Source of the DNA: Dyadobacter crusticola DSM 16708
GTDB lineage: Bacteria > Bacteroidota > Bacteroidia > Cytophagales > Spirosomataceae
DNA length: 64,000 bases
Direction of reading: 5' to 3'
Assembly: GCF_000701505.1 (NCBI RefSeq)
Contig: NZ_JNJB01000007.1
Span: 395,302-459,301 of the forward strand
Under the pieces are notes generated by a model. It was not told where the DNA came from, searched no databases, and saw only the letters and a list, made by a program, of their open reading frames with translations. Positions 17,101 to 25,535 of this stretch are shown piece by piece. The position numbers and the translations under genes were made by a program. How positions within the stretch are numbered: the first letter of the stretch is position 1; each line of letters starts with the position of its first letter.

Positions 17101-17619
17101 ATGGAAACAAACAGCATTCAGACCGGCGAAGTGAACACACAAACTCCCATTATCACGCAAGAGGAACTACGCGTACATTGGCAGGGGCATCGCAAGCTCA
17201 CCAGAAGAGCGATCGAGGCTTTTCCTGAGGAGCAGTTCTACAATTTCTCTATTGGTGGAATGCGCACATTCGCGCAGTTGACTATGGAAATGATCGTTCT
17301 GGCTGCACCGGGAATTCGCGGGATCGCATTCGGCGACTGGACTTTCGGCGAACCAAAAATGGATTTCTCTACACCTCCGCCCGCTACAAAGGAGGAAGTA
17401 CTTGCATTGTGGGACCACATTACCGAATACATTGATCTGCTTTGGCCACAAATCCCGGCTTCCCGTTTTCGTGAAACTGATAAAGCCTACGGAATGTACG
17501 AAGGGACAGTTCATTCTTTGTTCATGTATATCATCGACAATGAAATCCATCACCGGGCCCAGGGATATGTGTACCTCCGCGCATTGGGGATCGAGCCGCC
17601 GGCTTTCTGGGACAGATAA
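17101..17619 (+). CDS. DinB-family protein
   Basis: A 172-aa four-helix-bundle protein of the DinB/YfiT superfamily, many of which are metal-dependent thiol transferases or hydrolases. Helix 1 carries HWQGHRKL (His26 and His30), and the last helices carry DNEIHHRAQGYVYLRALG (about 146-163), where an HHR-type motif usually gives metal ligands. No signal peptide. It is preceded by 233 bp of non-coding sequence and followed by a strong hairpin, so it is probably transcribed alone. Substrate unknown. Confidence 0.82.
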   Translation: METNSIQTGEVNTQTPIITQEELRVHWQGHRKLTRRAIEAFPEEQFYNFSIGGMRTFAQLTMEMIVLAAPGIRGIAFGDWTFGEPKMDFSTPPPATKEEVLALWDHITEYIDLLWPQIPASRFRETDKAYGMYEGTVHSLFMYIIDNEIHHRAQGYVYLRALGIEPPAFWDR

Positions 17620-17643
17620 TATACTATTAGCCAGATAATACAC

Positions 17644-17697
17644 TTCCAGCCGCAGATCAGGAACTGCCGCTTGCAGTCCCTGATCTGCCGGCTGGAA
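17644..17697. terminator. Long hairpin after the DinB gene
   Basis: Arms at 17644-17667 and 17672-17697 pair over TTCCAGC/GCTGGAA, CAGATCAGG/CCTGATCTG and ACTGC/GCAGT with small internal bulges and a tight loop. It starts 25 bp past the stop codon. No T-tract follows, so it may act as a 3' stabiliser or a factor-assisted terminator. Confidence 0.6.
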
Positions 17698-17752
17698 AAT
17701 GAATATTAGGGATCGCATATTTTTCTGGAATAATTTTAGTACTTACCTTCGT

Positions 17753-17760
17753 ACCAGTAA
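17753..17760 (+). promoter_or_regulatory. Probable -7 element with flanking inverted repeat
   Basis: TACCTTCG is one base from TAnnTTTG and sits 30 bp upstream of the start at 17791. It is bracketed by ACTTAC and GTAAGT, a 6-bp inverted repeat that could be an operator. Confidence 0.4.
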
Positions 17761-17790
17761 GTTCGACACAATTATTTAAAATCCGGAACA

Positions 17791-18420
17791 ATGAAAAACA
17801 CACACCTGGCTGTGGCAATCTCCATCGCGTTTCTTGCTACTGTCAACGAGACATTTGCACAGAACAGGCCTGCTCCGACTGGTCAGGTACCACGGGCCTA
17901 TTCCGGCCAGCAACAAGGTGCTTCCTCTTACTCAGGATACCAGCCGAGACCAACCGGCCAGATTGCACCGGCTGTTCCGGGACAGTCACCAGCTAACTTA
18001 CCGCGTCCTGCCAATACCAACCAGGTACAAAGCCTTGGGTTTGAGCAATCCAATGCGGACGTTACCGCTGAGGGCCAGGTACCAAAAGTAAATTCCAACC
18101 AGGATCCGCGGACTTTCCCGGAAAGATATCAATCGACTACCACAAATCCGGTAGAACAAACGATTACGGTTCAGGGCGCGCAGATGTTGCCGGCGCAGGG
18201 TGGTCAGCAGGTTATCCCAGGACAAACTACGCAGACCAGTGTTACGACTCAGACGACAACAGAGCCAGCTACACAACCGGTAAACGGACAGCCGGTTCAG
18301 GGAACACAGTCATTTCCAGCTTCCAATTCACAACCGGTACAAAAGTCACCTAATCAGATTTCTTCCCAACCGCAAACGCAGGCACCCGCAGCGGGCGCTC
18401 CCAAGAGAATGGAACCGTGA
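17791..18420 (+). CDS. Secreted Pro/Gln/Thr-rich low-complexity protein
   Basis: A 209-aa protein with a signal peptide (MKNTHLAVAISIAFLATVNETFAQ, cleavage after about residue 24). The mature part is almost entirely Pro, Gln, Thr, Ser, Gly and Asn, with recurring PTGQ, PGQ and QPVQ elements and no predicted globular domain or Cys. It is likely extended, perhaps periplasmic or surface bound. It converges on the TlpA-like gene with only 3 bp between stop codons. I do not recognise a family. Confidence 0.7.
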   Translation: MKNTHLAVAISIAFLATVNETFAQNRPAPTGQVPRAYSGQQQGASSYSGYQPRPTGQIAPAVPGQSPANLPRPANTNQVQSLGFEQSNADVTAEGQVPKVNSNQDPRTFPERYQSTTTNPVEQTITVQGAQMLPAQGGQQVIPGQTTQTSVTTQTTTEPATQPVNGQPVQGTQSFPASNSQPVQKSPNQISSQPQTQAPAAGAPKRMEP

Positions 18421-18423
18421 GGA

Positions 18424-19797
18424 TCAGAGAGAGGAAATACCGGAGATCTCGCGGAGCTTTTCTTTCAATGCGTTACCCCTCAGATTCTTGGCTACTACGC
18501 GCCCATCGGGACCAACGAGAACGGTAGTAGGATAGCTCTGAATATCATAAGTCTCAATCAGCTTGTTGACGCTGTCGGATAGGATCTGCGGCCATTCAAG
18601 CTGATTTTTTGCTAGAAAACGATTCAGCCTTTCCCGGCTGTCCTCTCCGACAATGCCAATAAACTGAACACGTGTTTTGTCGGTTTCCTTATAAATCTCC
18701 CGCAGCCCAGGAAGGTCTTCCACGCACGGGCCGCACCAGGTTCCCCAGAAATCTATAAAGACGTACTTCCCGTCGAAATCACTCAAAGCCAGTGGCTTTT
18801 TTGTGCGAAAATCAGTTGCTTCGAAAGGCTTAAAGCGATAGCCGCGCTGAGTTGAGTACCCGTCCAATGCAGCATCTTCCCATTGCAGACGAATTGCGCC
18901 GGTACGCCAGCTTACACCGGCAAACCTGTATTTGGTTTGATTCAGCAGGTCGCCCACTTTGATAACTTCACCTTTCGCTACGCCCCTGCCTGAGAGCCGC
19001 TTGCCATTTTCCCGATCTGCTTCGGTAAAAAGCTCCGACTCATAAAATGTGGTTCTGGCGAAATCATTATGGACCAGAATTTCGTACGCTTTGCCGCTTC
19101 GCTTCAAAGTTGCTTTTCCATGTCTTGGAATGGAATACCAGAAACTGCCCCGTTCGTCATGGTCCACAGCATGTTTGACGAGCAGGGGCAAGGTATCCTG
19201 TACGATTTCACCATTTTCGACGCGCTCGTATGCGACCCGCCAGAGCTTCTTATAGGTTCGCATGGAATCCCAGTTCATTGTTTTTCCTGTTCCAAAAAGC
19301 TTCTCTGGCTGAAAAGCAGTTTCGTCACTGAAATCGAGATTATTGTTCGTATCGATCATCACCACCGCACTTCCGGCTCGATCAATGCCGCGGACCGTGT
19401 ATACAAAACATTTGATTGGCTTTTTGGAAAGTGCCAGCTCATCAGGTGTCCACTCCCACGATTTTTGCAAATCTTCATACATTTCCCGGCTGATCTTCCC
19501 TTCGTGGAAATTCTGGTAAACCACCTGGTAACCATTTAGCCAGATCATGGATTTAACAACCTTTCGCCAATCTTTTGGGATACCCTTAACCGGCCTGTAA
19601 GTAGGCACCCAGGATGCGCCGCCAGGAGTTTCCGTGGTATGCTCTTCAAACATCGCCGAATACCTGGCTTCGAAAGGGCCGTAACCTTCCTGTACCTTAA
19701 CGGGCAGCTCGATTTCAGCTTCTTCCATGTCAGGATCAGACTGGCAGGAAGCAAGGCAGAGCAGCGACAAACAGCAAAGAAGTAAAAAGCGGTGCAT
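18424..19797 (-). CDS. TlpA-like thioredoxin-domain lipoprotein
   Basis: A 457-aa envelope protein. I start at the ATG at 19797 because a lipoprotein signal begins there (MHRFLLLCCLSLLCLASC, lipobox Cys18). Residues 20-330 form a large domain without clear homology, and the C-terminal thioredoxin fold (about 330-457) has WCGPC with Cys355 and Cys358 and the cis-Pro loop SYPTT. Such proteins act as periplasmic thiol-disulfide reductases in cytochrome or protein maturation; the N-terminal domain may set the partner. Confidence 0.88.
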   Translation of the reverse strand: MHRFLLLCCLSLLCLASCQSDPDMEEAEIELPVKVQEGYGPFEARYSAMFEEHTTETPGGASWVPTYRPVKGIPKDWRKVVKSMIWLNGYQVVYQNFHEGKISREMYEDLQKSWEWTPDELALSKKPIKCFVYTVRGIDRAGSAVVMIDTNNNLDFSDETAFQPEKLFGTGKTMNWDSMRTYKKLWRVAYERVENGEIVQDTLPLLVKHAVDHDERGSFWYSIPRHGKATLKRSGKAYEILVHNDFARTTFYESELFTEADRENGKRLSGRGVAKGEVIKVGDLLNQTKYRFAGVSWRTGAIRLQWEDAALDGYSTQRGYRFKPFEATDFRTKKPLALSDFDGKYVFIDFWGTWCGPCVEDLPGLREIYKETDKTRVQFIGIVGEDSRERLNRFLAKNQLEWPQILSDSVNKLIETYDIQSYPTTVLVGPDGRVVAKNLRGNALKEKLREISGISSL

Positions 19798-19950
19798 AGC
19801 CGGCGATTTTAATTTTTTAAGAACAATTTGAATAAATTTACGAAAATGTGACAAACCAGTGACATAAGTCAAACCGATAGTGTTCAAAAACTGTCACGAA
19901 TTCACCCTCTCATTGTCCTGTACTGCCTCCACTCTGCGTAACTGGCGGCG

Positions 19951-19958
19951 TACCTTTG
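19951..19958 (+). promoter_or_regulatory. -7 promoter element for the MFS gene
   Basis: TACCTTTG matches TAnnTTTG exactly and lies 27 bp upstream of the ATG at 19985. No TTG is seen at standard -33 spacing. Confidence 0.55.
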
Positions 19959-19984
19959 CCTTAGGAACGAACATAATTGCTATT

Positions 19985-21319
19985 ATGAAAACGTTTTATG
20001 CTGTTTTAGCCAATTCCCTGGCTGCTTCGCTGACCAATAACTTCGTTTGGTTTGCGGTCACATTCTGGGTTTACCTGGAAACCAAATCGGTCATGGCGAC
20101 GTCGATTATGGCGGGTGTATACCTCGCTACTGTCGCAGTTTCAGGCTTTTTCCTCGGTTCGCTGGTCGATCGTTACAAGAAGAAAACTTCGATGATGCTG
20201 TCTGGTATAGTTACCCTGGCCTTGTACGTCGTCGCATTGCTAATTTACATTACTACGCCCGAATCGACCTTCAAGAACGATCAGAGCTTTCAGCTTTGGG
20301 CATTTGTCACGCTTACGCTCTTTGGCGCGATAACGGGAAACATCCGAACCATTGCATTATCCACCGTAGTAACGATCCTGATCGGTGAAGATGAGCGAGA
20401 TAAGGCAAACGGACTGGTGGGCACCGCAAATGGCGTCTCCTTCCTCATTGCTTCCATATTCAGCGGACTGGTTATCGGATTTCTCGGCATTACCTGGATG
20501 CTGGCGCTCGCAATCGGTCTTTCTACTTTTGTAATCCTGCATTTACTCACGATTCATATCGACGAGTCGGGAGTTGTACACACGGAGCAACAGACACAAA
20601 CCGTGGATATCAGGGGAACAATCCGCATTGTAGGGCTGGTACCCGGGCTCTTCGGGCTGATCTTTTTCAATACATTCAACAACTTTTTAGGCGGCGTTTT
20701 TATGTCGCTGATGGATGCTTACGGACTTTCCCTTGTGTCGGTGCAAACCTGGGGCACACTGTGGGGAGTATTGAGCCTGGGCTTTATTGCGGGCGGGCTG
20801 GTAGTGGCCAAAGTTGGATTGGGTAAAAAGCCGCTCCGGACACTCTTTCTGTCCAATATCGTGATGTGGATCATCACATTGATTTTCCCTATACAACCTT
20901 CGATCGTGCTGCTGAGCATTGGAATGTTTGCATATATGTGCCTGATCCCGGTGGTCGAAGCAACGGAGCAGACCATTTTACAAAAAGTGATTCCGCAGGA
21001 GCGGCAGGGGCGTGTTTTTGGTTTTGCACAAAGCATTGAGCAGGCCGCCTCACCTATCACTGCATTCCTGATCGGACCGATTGCCAAGTTCATTTTCATT
21101 CCATTTATGACGACGGGAGCAGGCACGCGGCTGATCGGCGGGTGGTTTGGGACAGGTACCGCGCGCGGCCTCGCGCTTTTGTTCATTGTAACGGGAGTTA
21201 TGGGACTTATAGTCACACTGCTGGCCATGCAATCTGCTGCTTATCATGCGCTTTCCAAAGTTTATAAAAAGCCTGAACCCGAAATGGACAGTGACGCTGT
21301 CGCATTGCCCGGTTCCTGA
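19985..21319 (+). CDS. MFS transporter
   Basis: A 444-aa inner-membrane carrier of the major facilitator superfamily. About 12 membrane segments are visible. The loop between segments 2 and 3 holds GSLVDRYKKKTSMM, the usual G-x-x-x-D-R-x-G/K-R/K signature. A long hydrophilic central loop (about 185-205, HTEQQTQTVD) separates the halves. The ATG at 19985 follows a good -7 element. The subgroup resembles drug or metabolite efflux carriers, but the substrate cannot be named. Confidence 0.9.
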   Translation: MKTFYAVLANSLAASLTNNFVWFAVTFWVYLETKSVMATSIMAGVYLATVAVSGFFLGSLVDRYKKKTSMMLSGIVTLALYVVALLIYITTPESTFKNDQSFQLWAFVTLTLFGAITGNIRTIALSTVVTILIGEDERDKANGLVGTANGVSFLIASIFSGLVIGFLGITWMLALAIGLSTFVILHLLTIHIDESGVVHTEQQTQTVDIRGTIRIVGLVPGLFGLIFFNTFNNFLGGVFMSLMDAYGLSLVSVQTWGTLWGVLSLGFIAGGLVVAKVGLGKKPLRTLFLSNIVMWIITLIFPIQPSIVLLSIGMFAYMCLIPVVEATEQTILQKVIPQERQGRVFGFAQSIEQAASPITAFLIGPIAKFIFIPFMTTGAGTRLIGGWFGTGTARGLALLFIVTGVMGLIVTLLAMQSAAYHALSKVYKKPEPEMDSDAVALPGS

Positions 21320-21346
21320 GACTATTCACAACCAATCATTCCGATT

Positions 21347-21710
21347 ATGTTCAAACCATCAAAAGCATTCAATGGATTTTCAGTTGATAACCTTGAAAAA
21401 GCAAAAACATTTTACGGAGAAGTACTGGGACTCGGAAATGCAGACACTGGAAGTAACCAGTCCGGGCGGCAATCATTTCCTGATTTACGAAAAACCAAAC
21501 CACTCCCCTGCCACTTACACAACGCTTAACTTCCTGGTTTCGAACATCGAAGAAGCGGTGGCGGATCTGAAAAGCAGGGGCGTGCAATTTGAAAGCTATA
21601 ATTTTCCCGGTCTTAAAACCGGCGAAGATCACATTGCGAGAGGTAATGGTCCTACGATAGCATGGTTTAAAGATCCGGCTGAAAATATCATTTCAGTTAT
21701 CCAGGAATGA
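21347..21710 (+). pseudogene. VOC/glyoxalase-family gene broken by a small deletion
   Basis: The 5' part (21347 to about 21436) encodes a VOC start, MFKPSKAFNGFSVDN..KAKTFYGEVLGLG. The homologous continuation, EMQTLEVTSPGGNHFLIYEK to KDPAENIISVIQE at 21710, is in another frame. The junction around 21433-21440 lacks 2 modulo 3 bases; compared with usual family spacing (LGLEVSEM) about 8 bases are missing between short ctcg repeats. Without frameshifting only a 60-aa fragment is made from the first start. Intact members bind a divalent metal and act on small molecules. Sequencing error is possible but less likely for 8 bases. Confidence 0.75.
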
Positions 21711-21777
21711 TCTGCGCGCTAAGCCGTAATTCGCCTGCCAGAAGCGCTTTCGCAGTGACGCAGCGATGAAAACCATG

Positions 21778-21785
21778 TAACTTTG
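21778..21785 (+). promoter_or_regulatory. -7 promoter element for yjbQ
   Basis: TAACTTTG matches TAnnTTTG and lies 26 bp before the ATG at 21811. Confidence 0.55.
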
Positions 21786-21810
21786 CGAAAATCATCAAAC
21801 CCGGGAAAGC

Positions 21811-22233
21811 ATGAAGCTATTTCAAACAGAGATCCGCCTGCGGGAAAAACGGCGGGGATTTCACCTGATCACCAACGAAATCATTCATGCTTTTCCGGAA
21901 ATCGCTCAGATCAATGCAGGAATGTGCCAGGTCTTTATCCAGCATACCTCGGCCTCACTGACGATCAATGAAAATGCAGATCCGACGGTCAGAAAAGATT
22001 TTGAAATGTATTTCAACAAATCGGTACCTGAAAATGACCCGGACTACGAACACGACTATGAAGGCTCTGACGATATGCCGGCGCATTTGAAAGCTTCTTT
22101 GCTGGGCAGCTCTGTGTTGGTGCCGGTAAAGAATGGAAGATTTGCATTTGGTACCTGGCAGGGCATTTACCTTTGTGAGCACCGCGATTCAGGTGGCCCT
22201 CGCAGCCTGATCCTCACCGCCTGGGGAATATAG
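21811..22233 (+). CDS. yjbQ: YjbQ/UPF0047 family protein
   Basis: A 140-aa cytoplasmic protein of the UPF0047/YjbQ family. Conserved blocks are GMCQVFIQHTSASLTINENADP, HLKASLLGSSVLVPV, FGTWQGIYLCEHR and RSLILT. The family is a small metal-binding beta-barrel trimer with weak thiamine-phosphate synthase activity recorded for some members, hence the label secondary thiamine-phosphate synthase. The physiological role is unsettled. It has its own promoter and no obvious operon partner. Confidence 0.92.
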   Translation: MKLFQTEIRLREKRRGFHLITNEIIHAFPEIAQINAGMCQVFIQHTSASLTINENADPTVRKDFEMYFNKSVPENDPDYEHDYEGSDDMPAHLKASLLGSSVLVPVKNGRFAFGTWQGIYLCEHRDSGGPRSLILTAWGI

Positions 22234-22401
22234 GGGTTGTCACAATCGCCCCCTTTTAATGTCGCAAATCACATCTCTTTTTTAGGGTATTTCGCCGTTA
22301 GTTTGTCTTAGCGAAAATGTCTGATCAGGACAGCAGCAGCTATCCTCCATTTCAGTTTGAGTAGCTATGGAAAAGACAATTGACTTTCAGGCACTTACCC
22401 G

Positions 22402-22563
22402 ATGCATTTCTATGACGACCGCGGTGAATCGGGCGTTATGTCAGGCAGCTTCTATGGCGATTACTGGATGATCAGTTCTCCCGAACTGCGGTGTCACGGC
22501 GCATTTACGCAAAATGATGCAGTATTATCCGGTACCTGGAAGCAGTATGTGGGCAGTTCATGA
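22402..22563 (+). pseudogene. Possible gene remnant, 53-aa open frame
   Basis: In the 385-bp stretch 22234-22618 only this frame reads like protein: MHFYDDRGESGVMSG, then WMISSPELRCHGAFTQ, then LSGTWKQ before a stop. The pattern of short beta-strands with G-x-F and LSGTW recalls the end of small lipocalin-like or DUF1579-type proteins. A short in-frame-shifted start (22367, MEKTIDFQALTR) lies just upstream. It may be the rest of a decayed gene. Evidence is only compositional. Confidence 0.3.
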
Positions 22564-22618
22564 CGGTTTCTGATGGAGATCAGACTGGAAAAGTGGCAAT
22601 AATTAACCTCGTTTTACA

Positions 22619-22897
22619 ATGGTAGAAGTTTTCAAGACCAACGTTTCGAAACAACCTCAGGCAAACCTGATCATTGCATTGATCCAACGAACTTTCCCGG
22701 GCCACCGCGCCTCTTTTGACCTGGAAGATTGCGATAAGATATTGAGGATCAAAGCAAGAGAATGCATTTACCCTGAGCGTGTGCTGAACCTGATCAGAGA
22801 TCTGGGCTATGAGGCAGAAGTACTTGAAGACGAGCTGAGCTACTTGCCTTCCATGATGGAGCTTGGTTTTCAGCCTTTCGAAACCTCTGAAAGTTGA
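22619..22897 (+). CDS. Small HMA-like (ferredoxin-fold) protein
   Basis: A 92-aa cytoplasmic protein. Residues 15-72 fit the beta-alpha-beta-beta-alpha-beta layout of heavy-metal-associated domains (LIIALIQRTFPGHRASFDLEDCDKILRIK.., then VLNLIRDLGYEAEVL) but the CxxC metal motif is absent; a single Cys occurs in LEDCDKILR. The C-terminal tail is unstructured. Similar small proteins are common in this order. A regulatory or scaffold role is more likely than metal transport. Confidence 0.72.
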   Translation: MVEVFKTNVSKQPQANLIIALIQRTFPGHRASFDLEDCDKILRIKARECIYPERVLNLIRDLGYEAEVLEDELSYLPSMMELGFQPFETSES

Positions 22898-22970
22898 CCT
22901 CTAAGCAGCAGATACGCAGATTTTTTTGACCATTTATTATCCAATAACCTTTACTAAATCACTTAACACA

Positions 22971-23366
22971 ATGAAGCGAACTACAATCGTTTACTGGATT
23001 CTGCATGTTCTTCTGGCCCTGCTAATGGGCGTAGGCGCTATTTTCGACCTGATTTCCGCACCGGAGGCAGTTGCGCACATTACTCACATCGGGTACCCCG
23101 CCTACATTGTCCCGTTTTTGGGATTAGCTAAAATCCTGGGTGTGATCGCCATTCTGGTACCCGGGTACCCGAGGCTCAAAGAATGGGCTTATGCCGGCCT
23201 CGCCTACGATCTGATTGGCGCGCTTTACTCGCACATTGCATTCGGCGAAGGTATAGAAACTTGGGGCGGGTTGATCGTGGGACTGATTTTGATTGCGGCA
23301 GCTTACTTTTACTATCATAAAAAAGTCAGGGAAGCTGCTCCGCTTTCCTACTCCCACTCGCTTTAA
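22971..23366 (+). CDS. DoxX-like membrane protein
   Basis: A 131-aa integral membrane protein with four predicted segments (about 8-28, 45-65, 72-92, 98-118), matching the DoxX/DoxD-like family. The ATG at 22971 gives the usual MKRTTIVYW start. Members are linked to redox or respiratory functions, without a defined reaction. It converges on the glxA-type regulator and shares its terminator. Confidence 0.85.
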   Translation: MKRTTIVYWILHVLLALLMGVGAIFDLISAPEAVAHITHIGYPAYIVPFLGLAKILGVIAILVPGYPRLKEWAYAGLAYDLIGALYSHIAFGEGIETWGGLIVGLILIAAAYFYYHKKVREAAPLSYSHSL

Positions 23367-23382
23367 CAACAAACGATCAGGC

Positions 23383-23421
23383 ACAAAAGCGCAGTTACTC
23401 AGGCAGTAATTGCGCTTTTGT
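23383..23421. terminator. Bidirectional terminator with the regulator's stop codon in its loop
   Basis: ACAAAAGCGCA (23383-23393) pairs perfectly with TGCGCTTTTGT (23411-23421), extended inward by five more pairs and a G-U pair to a 5-nt loop. A-rich and T-rich flanks allow use from both sides. The stop codon of the minus-strand gene (23399-23401) is at the loop edge. Confidence 0.85.
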
Positions 23422-24382
23422 TGTATTTATTACGGTATTCAATGGGCGACAATCCAGTGATCTTTTTAAATGTACTTCGAAATGCTTTGGTGTCCGTATA
23501 GCCTACCTCGTACATCAGCTCCGTTACGTTCTTGCGGGTAACTTCAAAGCTTTTCTTAGCCGCTTCGATCTTTACGCGCTGGATATACTCCACTACCGAG
23601 TTGGACGTGGCTTTTTTAAATCTTCTTTCAAAACTACGGCGGCCGATCGCAAACATGTCCGAGAGCTGGTCTACCGTGATTTTTTCCTGAAAGCTCTTTT
23701 CTATATAATCCTGCGCTTTCCTGATTACCTCGTCTTCGTGCTCCTTTTGCCCGCTGAACATAATGAATGGCGACTGCGTGTTGCGGTCAATTTCAATCAT
23801 GAAAAACTTGGTTGTGTAAATCGCCATTTCGCGGTCTATGTACTTCTCGATCAGATACACCAGCAGGTTCCAGAATGAATTTGCGCCTCCGCTGGTATAC
23901 ACCCGGTTTTCGTCGGTGATAATGCGGTCGTCCATCAGGTTTACGTCAGGGAACATCCTTTTGAAATCGGCAGCCGACATCCAGTGCGTCGTACAGTTGC
24001 GCCCGGCGAGTAAGCCAGTCGCCGCGAGCAAAAATGCGCCTACACACAAGCTAGCCACCTCTGCCCCATTCCGGTGCTGGGACGCAATCCAGGGGAAAAA
24101 TGCTTTGTTCGCGTCGATGACAGTATCCCGGTCCCCATTCACAGCCGGAATGATCACCAGGTCTGTTTTGTGAAGCGTGTCGATGGTGGCTTCCGGACTT
24201 ACCGCAAAAACGCCCGCATAGCGCTGCACTTCGGGTGTAATGCCCACCAGTTGTATCTGAAAAGCGGGCTGCCTCCCCATTGCAGCGAGAAAGTCGTTGA
24301 CAAACGAGAAAAACTTGAATGGGCCTTCAATGGTACCGAGGGCAACATCACCTCTTGGAACGAGAACAGATATATGCTTCAT
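23399..24382 (-). CDS. GlxA-type AraC transcriptional regulator with DJ-1/PfpI domain
   Basis: A 327-aa cytoplasmic regulator. Residues 1-190 are a class I glutamine amidotransferase-like DJ-1/PfpI domain with the elbow SLCVGAFLLAATGLL (Cys about 118), and residues 225-325 are an AraC-type double helix-turn-helix (FAIGRRSFERRFKK, then VGYTDTKAFRSTFKKITGLSP). Such proteins usually sense small molecules through the first domain. It is divergent from the SRPBCC-DinB gene (119 bp between starts), a possible target. Confidence 0.92.
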   Translation of the reverse strand: MKHISVLVPRGDVALGTIEGPFKFFSFVNDFLAAMGRQPAFQIQLVGITPEVQRYAGVFAVSPEATIDTLHKTDLVIIPAVNGDRDTVIDANKAFFPWIASQHRNGAEVASLCVGAFLLAATGLLAGRNCTTHWMSAADFKRMFPDVNLMDDRIITDENRVYTSGGANSFWNLLVYLIEKYIDREMAIYTTKFFMIEIDRNTQSPFIMFSGQKEHEDEVIRKAQDYIEKSFQEKITVDQLSDMFAIGRRSFERRFKKATSNSVVEYIQRVKIEAAKKSFEVTRKNVTELMYEVGYTDTKAFRSTFKKITGLSPIEYRNKYNKSAITA

Positions 24383-24463
24383 GAATCAAAAATAGAAATT
24401 AGTATGTCGTGTTCAACCCTAAACTTGACGGCTTTGCCCCCTTTATTTCTCTCTCCCACCGGC

Positions 24464-24471
24464 TAAGTTTG
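24464..24471 (+). promoter_or_regulatory. -7 promoter element for the SRPBCC-DinB gene
   Basis: TAAGTTTG matches TAnnTTTG, 30 bp before the ATG at 24502. Confidence 0.5.
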
Positions 24472-24501
24472 CAATATAACTCATTAAAAGACACATCTAT
24501 T

Positions 24502-25485
24502 ATGAACACAAAACGGATTGAAGAATCGATACTGATCCAGGCTCCTGACTACCGCATCTGGCAGGTGATTACGGATAAAAGGTACAATGGCGAATGGCTG
24601 GTTGTATTTGGTATGGGAAACATCGCTGAAAGTGACTGGCAGCAAGGCAGCAAGGCACTGTTTATGGATGAATCTGGAAATGGACTTGCCGGCACCGTTG
24701 ATGTGAGCCGCCCCTTTGAAGAGATCAGAATTGTTTATAACGGCATCGTGACGAAAGGTGTTGAGGATTATGAGAGTGACATCGCAAAGCAAATGCGGAA
24801 TTTTGACGAAGTCTACCTCCTCAGCCGAGAAGGTGACAGTGTACGAATGCGCGTCTTCTGCGACATGGACGAAGTATATTTTGATGATCTGACGCAAGCC
24901 TGGAAAAAAGCATTGGAGAAAATCAAAGAGCTTGCCGAAAAACCATTCGGGGAAAGTGACTTGCTGGACAGTGAGACACTTGCGCAAATGCTGGAACAAG
25001 CCACCGCTGAATACCTCGTGATACTTACCTCATTTGAGCAGGATCAGGTGAATATTGTACCATTCGAAGGAAGCTGGACAGCCGGGCAAGTGACAGATCA
25101 TTTACTAAAATCGGAAACTGGCTTGCCCGAGGTGATGATGGGAGAAACAGCGCCGACAACCCGGCTGATTGGTCAGATGGTGCCGGTAATCGAAGATATC
25201 TTTCTCGATTTCAGTACGCGACTGCAAGCGCCTGAGTTCAACTTACCTGACGACGGGCCCTATAACTTGGAGACGATCATCCACGCGTTCAAAGAAGAGA
25301 GGTCAGCTATCGCAGAGATAGCCCGCACACAAGACCTGTCACTTTCCTGTACCGAGTTTCCATTCCCGCAAGTGGGTGAATTCACGCGTTATGAATGGAT
25401 CTATTTTGTGGTGTGCCATTCCAGAAGACACGCGCACCAGCTACGCAACATTCTTGAAAGGGTAACGGAAAAAGTTGCAGGCTAG
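24502..25485 (+). CDS. SRPBCC (AHSA1-like) and DinB domain fusion protein
   Basis: A 327-aa cytoplasmic protein with two unrelated domains. Residues 1-140 look like an SRPBCC/AHSA1 ligand-binding fold (RIEESILIQAPDYRIWQVITD, then GNGLAGTVDVSRPFEEIRI). Residues 155-325 are DinB-like (FEGSWTAGQVTDHLLKSE, with the C-terminal CHSRRHAHQLRNI as the metal-ligand helix). Both families are common singly; the fusion in one chain is less usual. The ATG at 24502 follows a -7 element and starts at the SRPBCC domain. Function unknown; perhaps a small-molecule or thiol transferase. Confidence 0.82.
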   Translation: MNTKRIEESILIQAPDYRIWQVITDKRYNGEWLVVFGMGNIAESDWQQGSKALFMDESGNGLAGTVDVSRPFEEIRIVYNGIVTKGVEDYESDIAKQMRNFDEVYLLSREGDSVRMRVFCDMDEVYFDDLTQAWKKALEKIKELAEKPFGESDLLDSETLAQMLEQATAEYLVILTSFEQDQVNIVPFEGSWTAGQVTDHLLKSETGLPEVMMGETAPTTRLIGQMVPVIEDIFLDFSTRLQAPEFNLPDDGPYNLETIIHAFKEERSAIAEIARTQDLSLSCTEFPFPQVGEFTRYEWIYFVVCHSRRHAHQLRNILERVTEKVAG

Positions 25486-25535
25486 AAGATCAAAGAATTA
25501 ATATCTTGCAGATTCTTACAAAAAGAATCCAGGAA

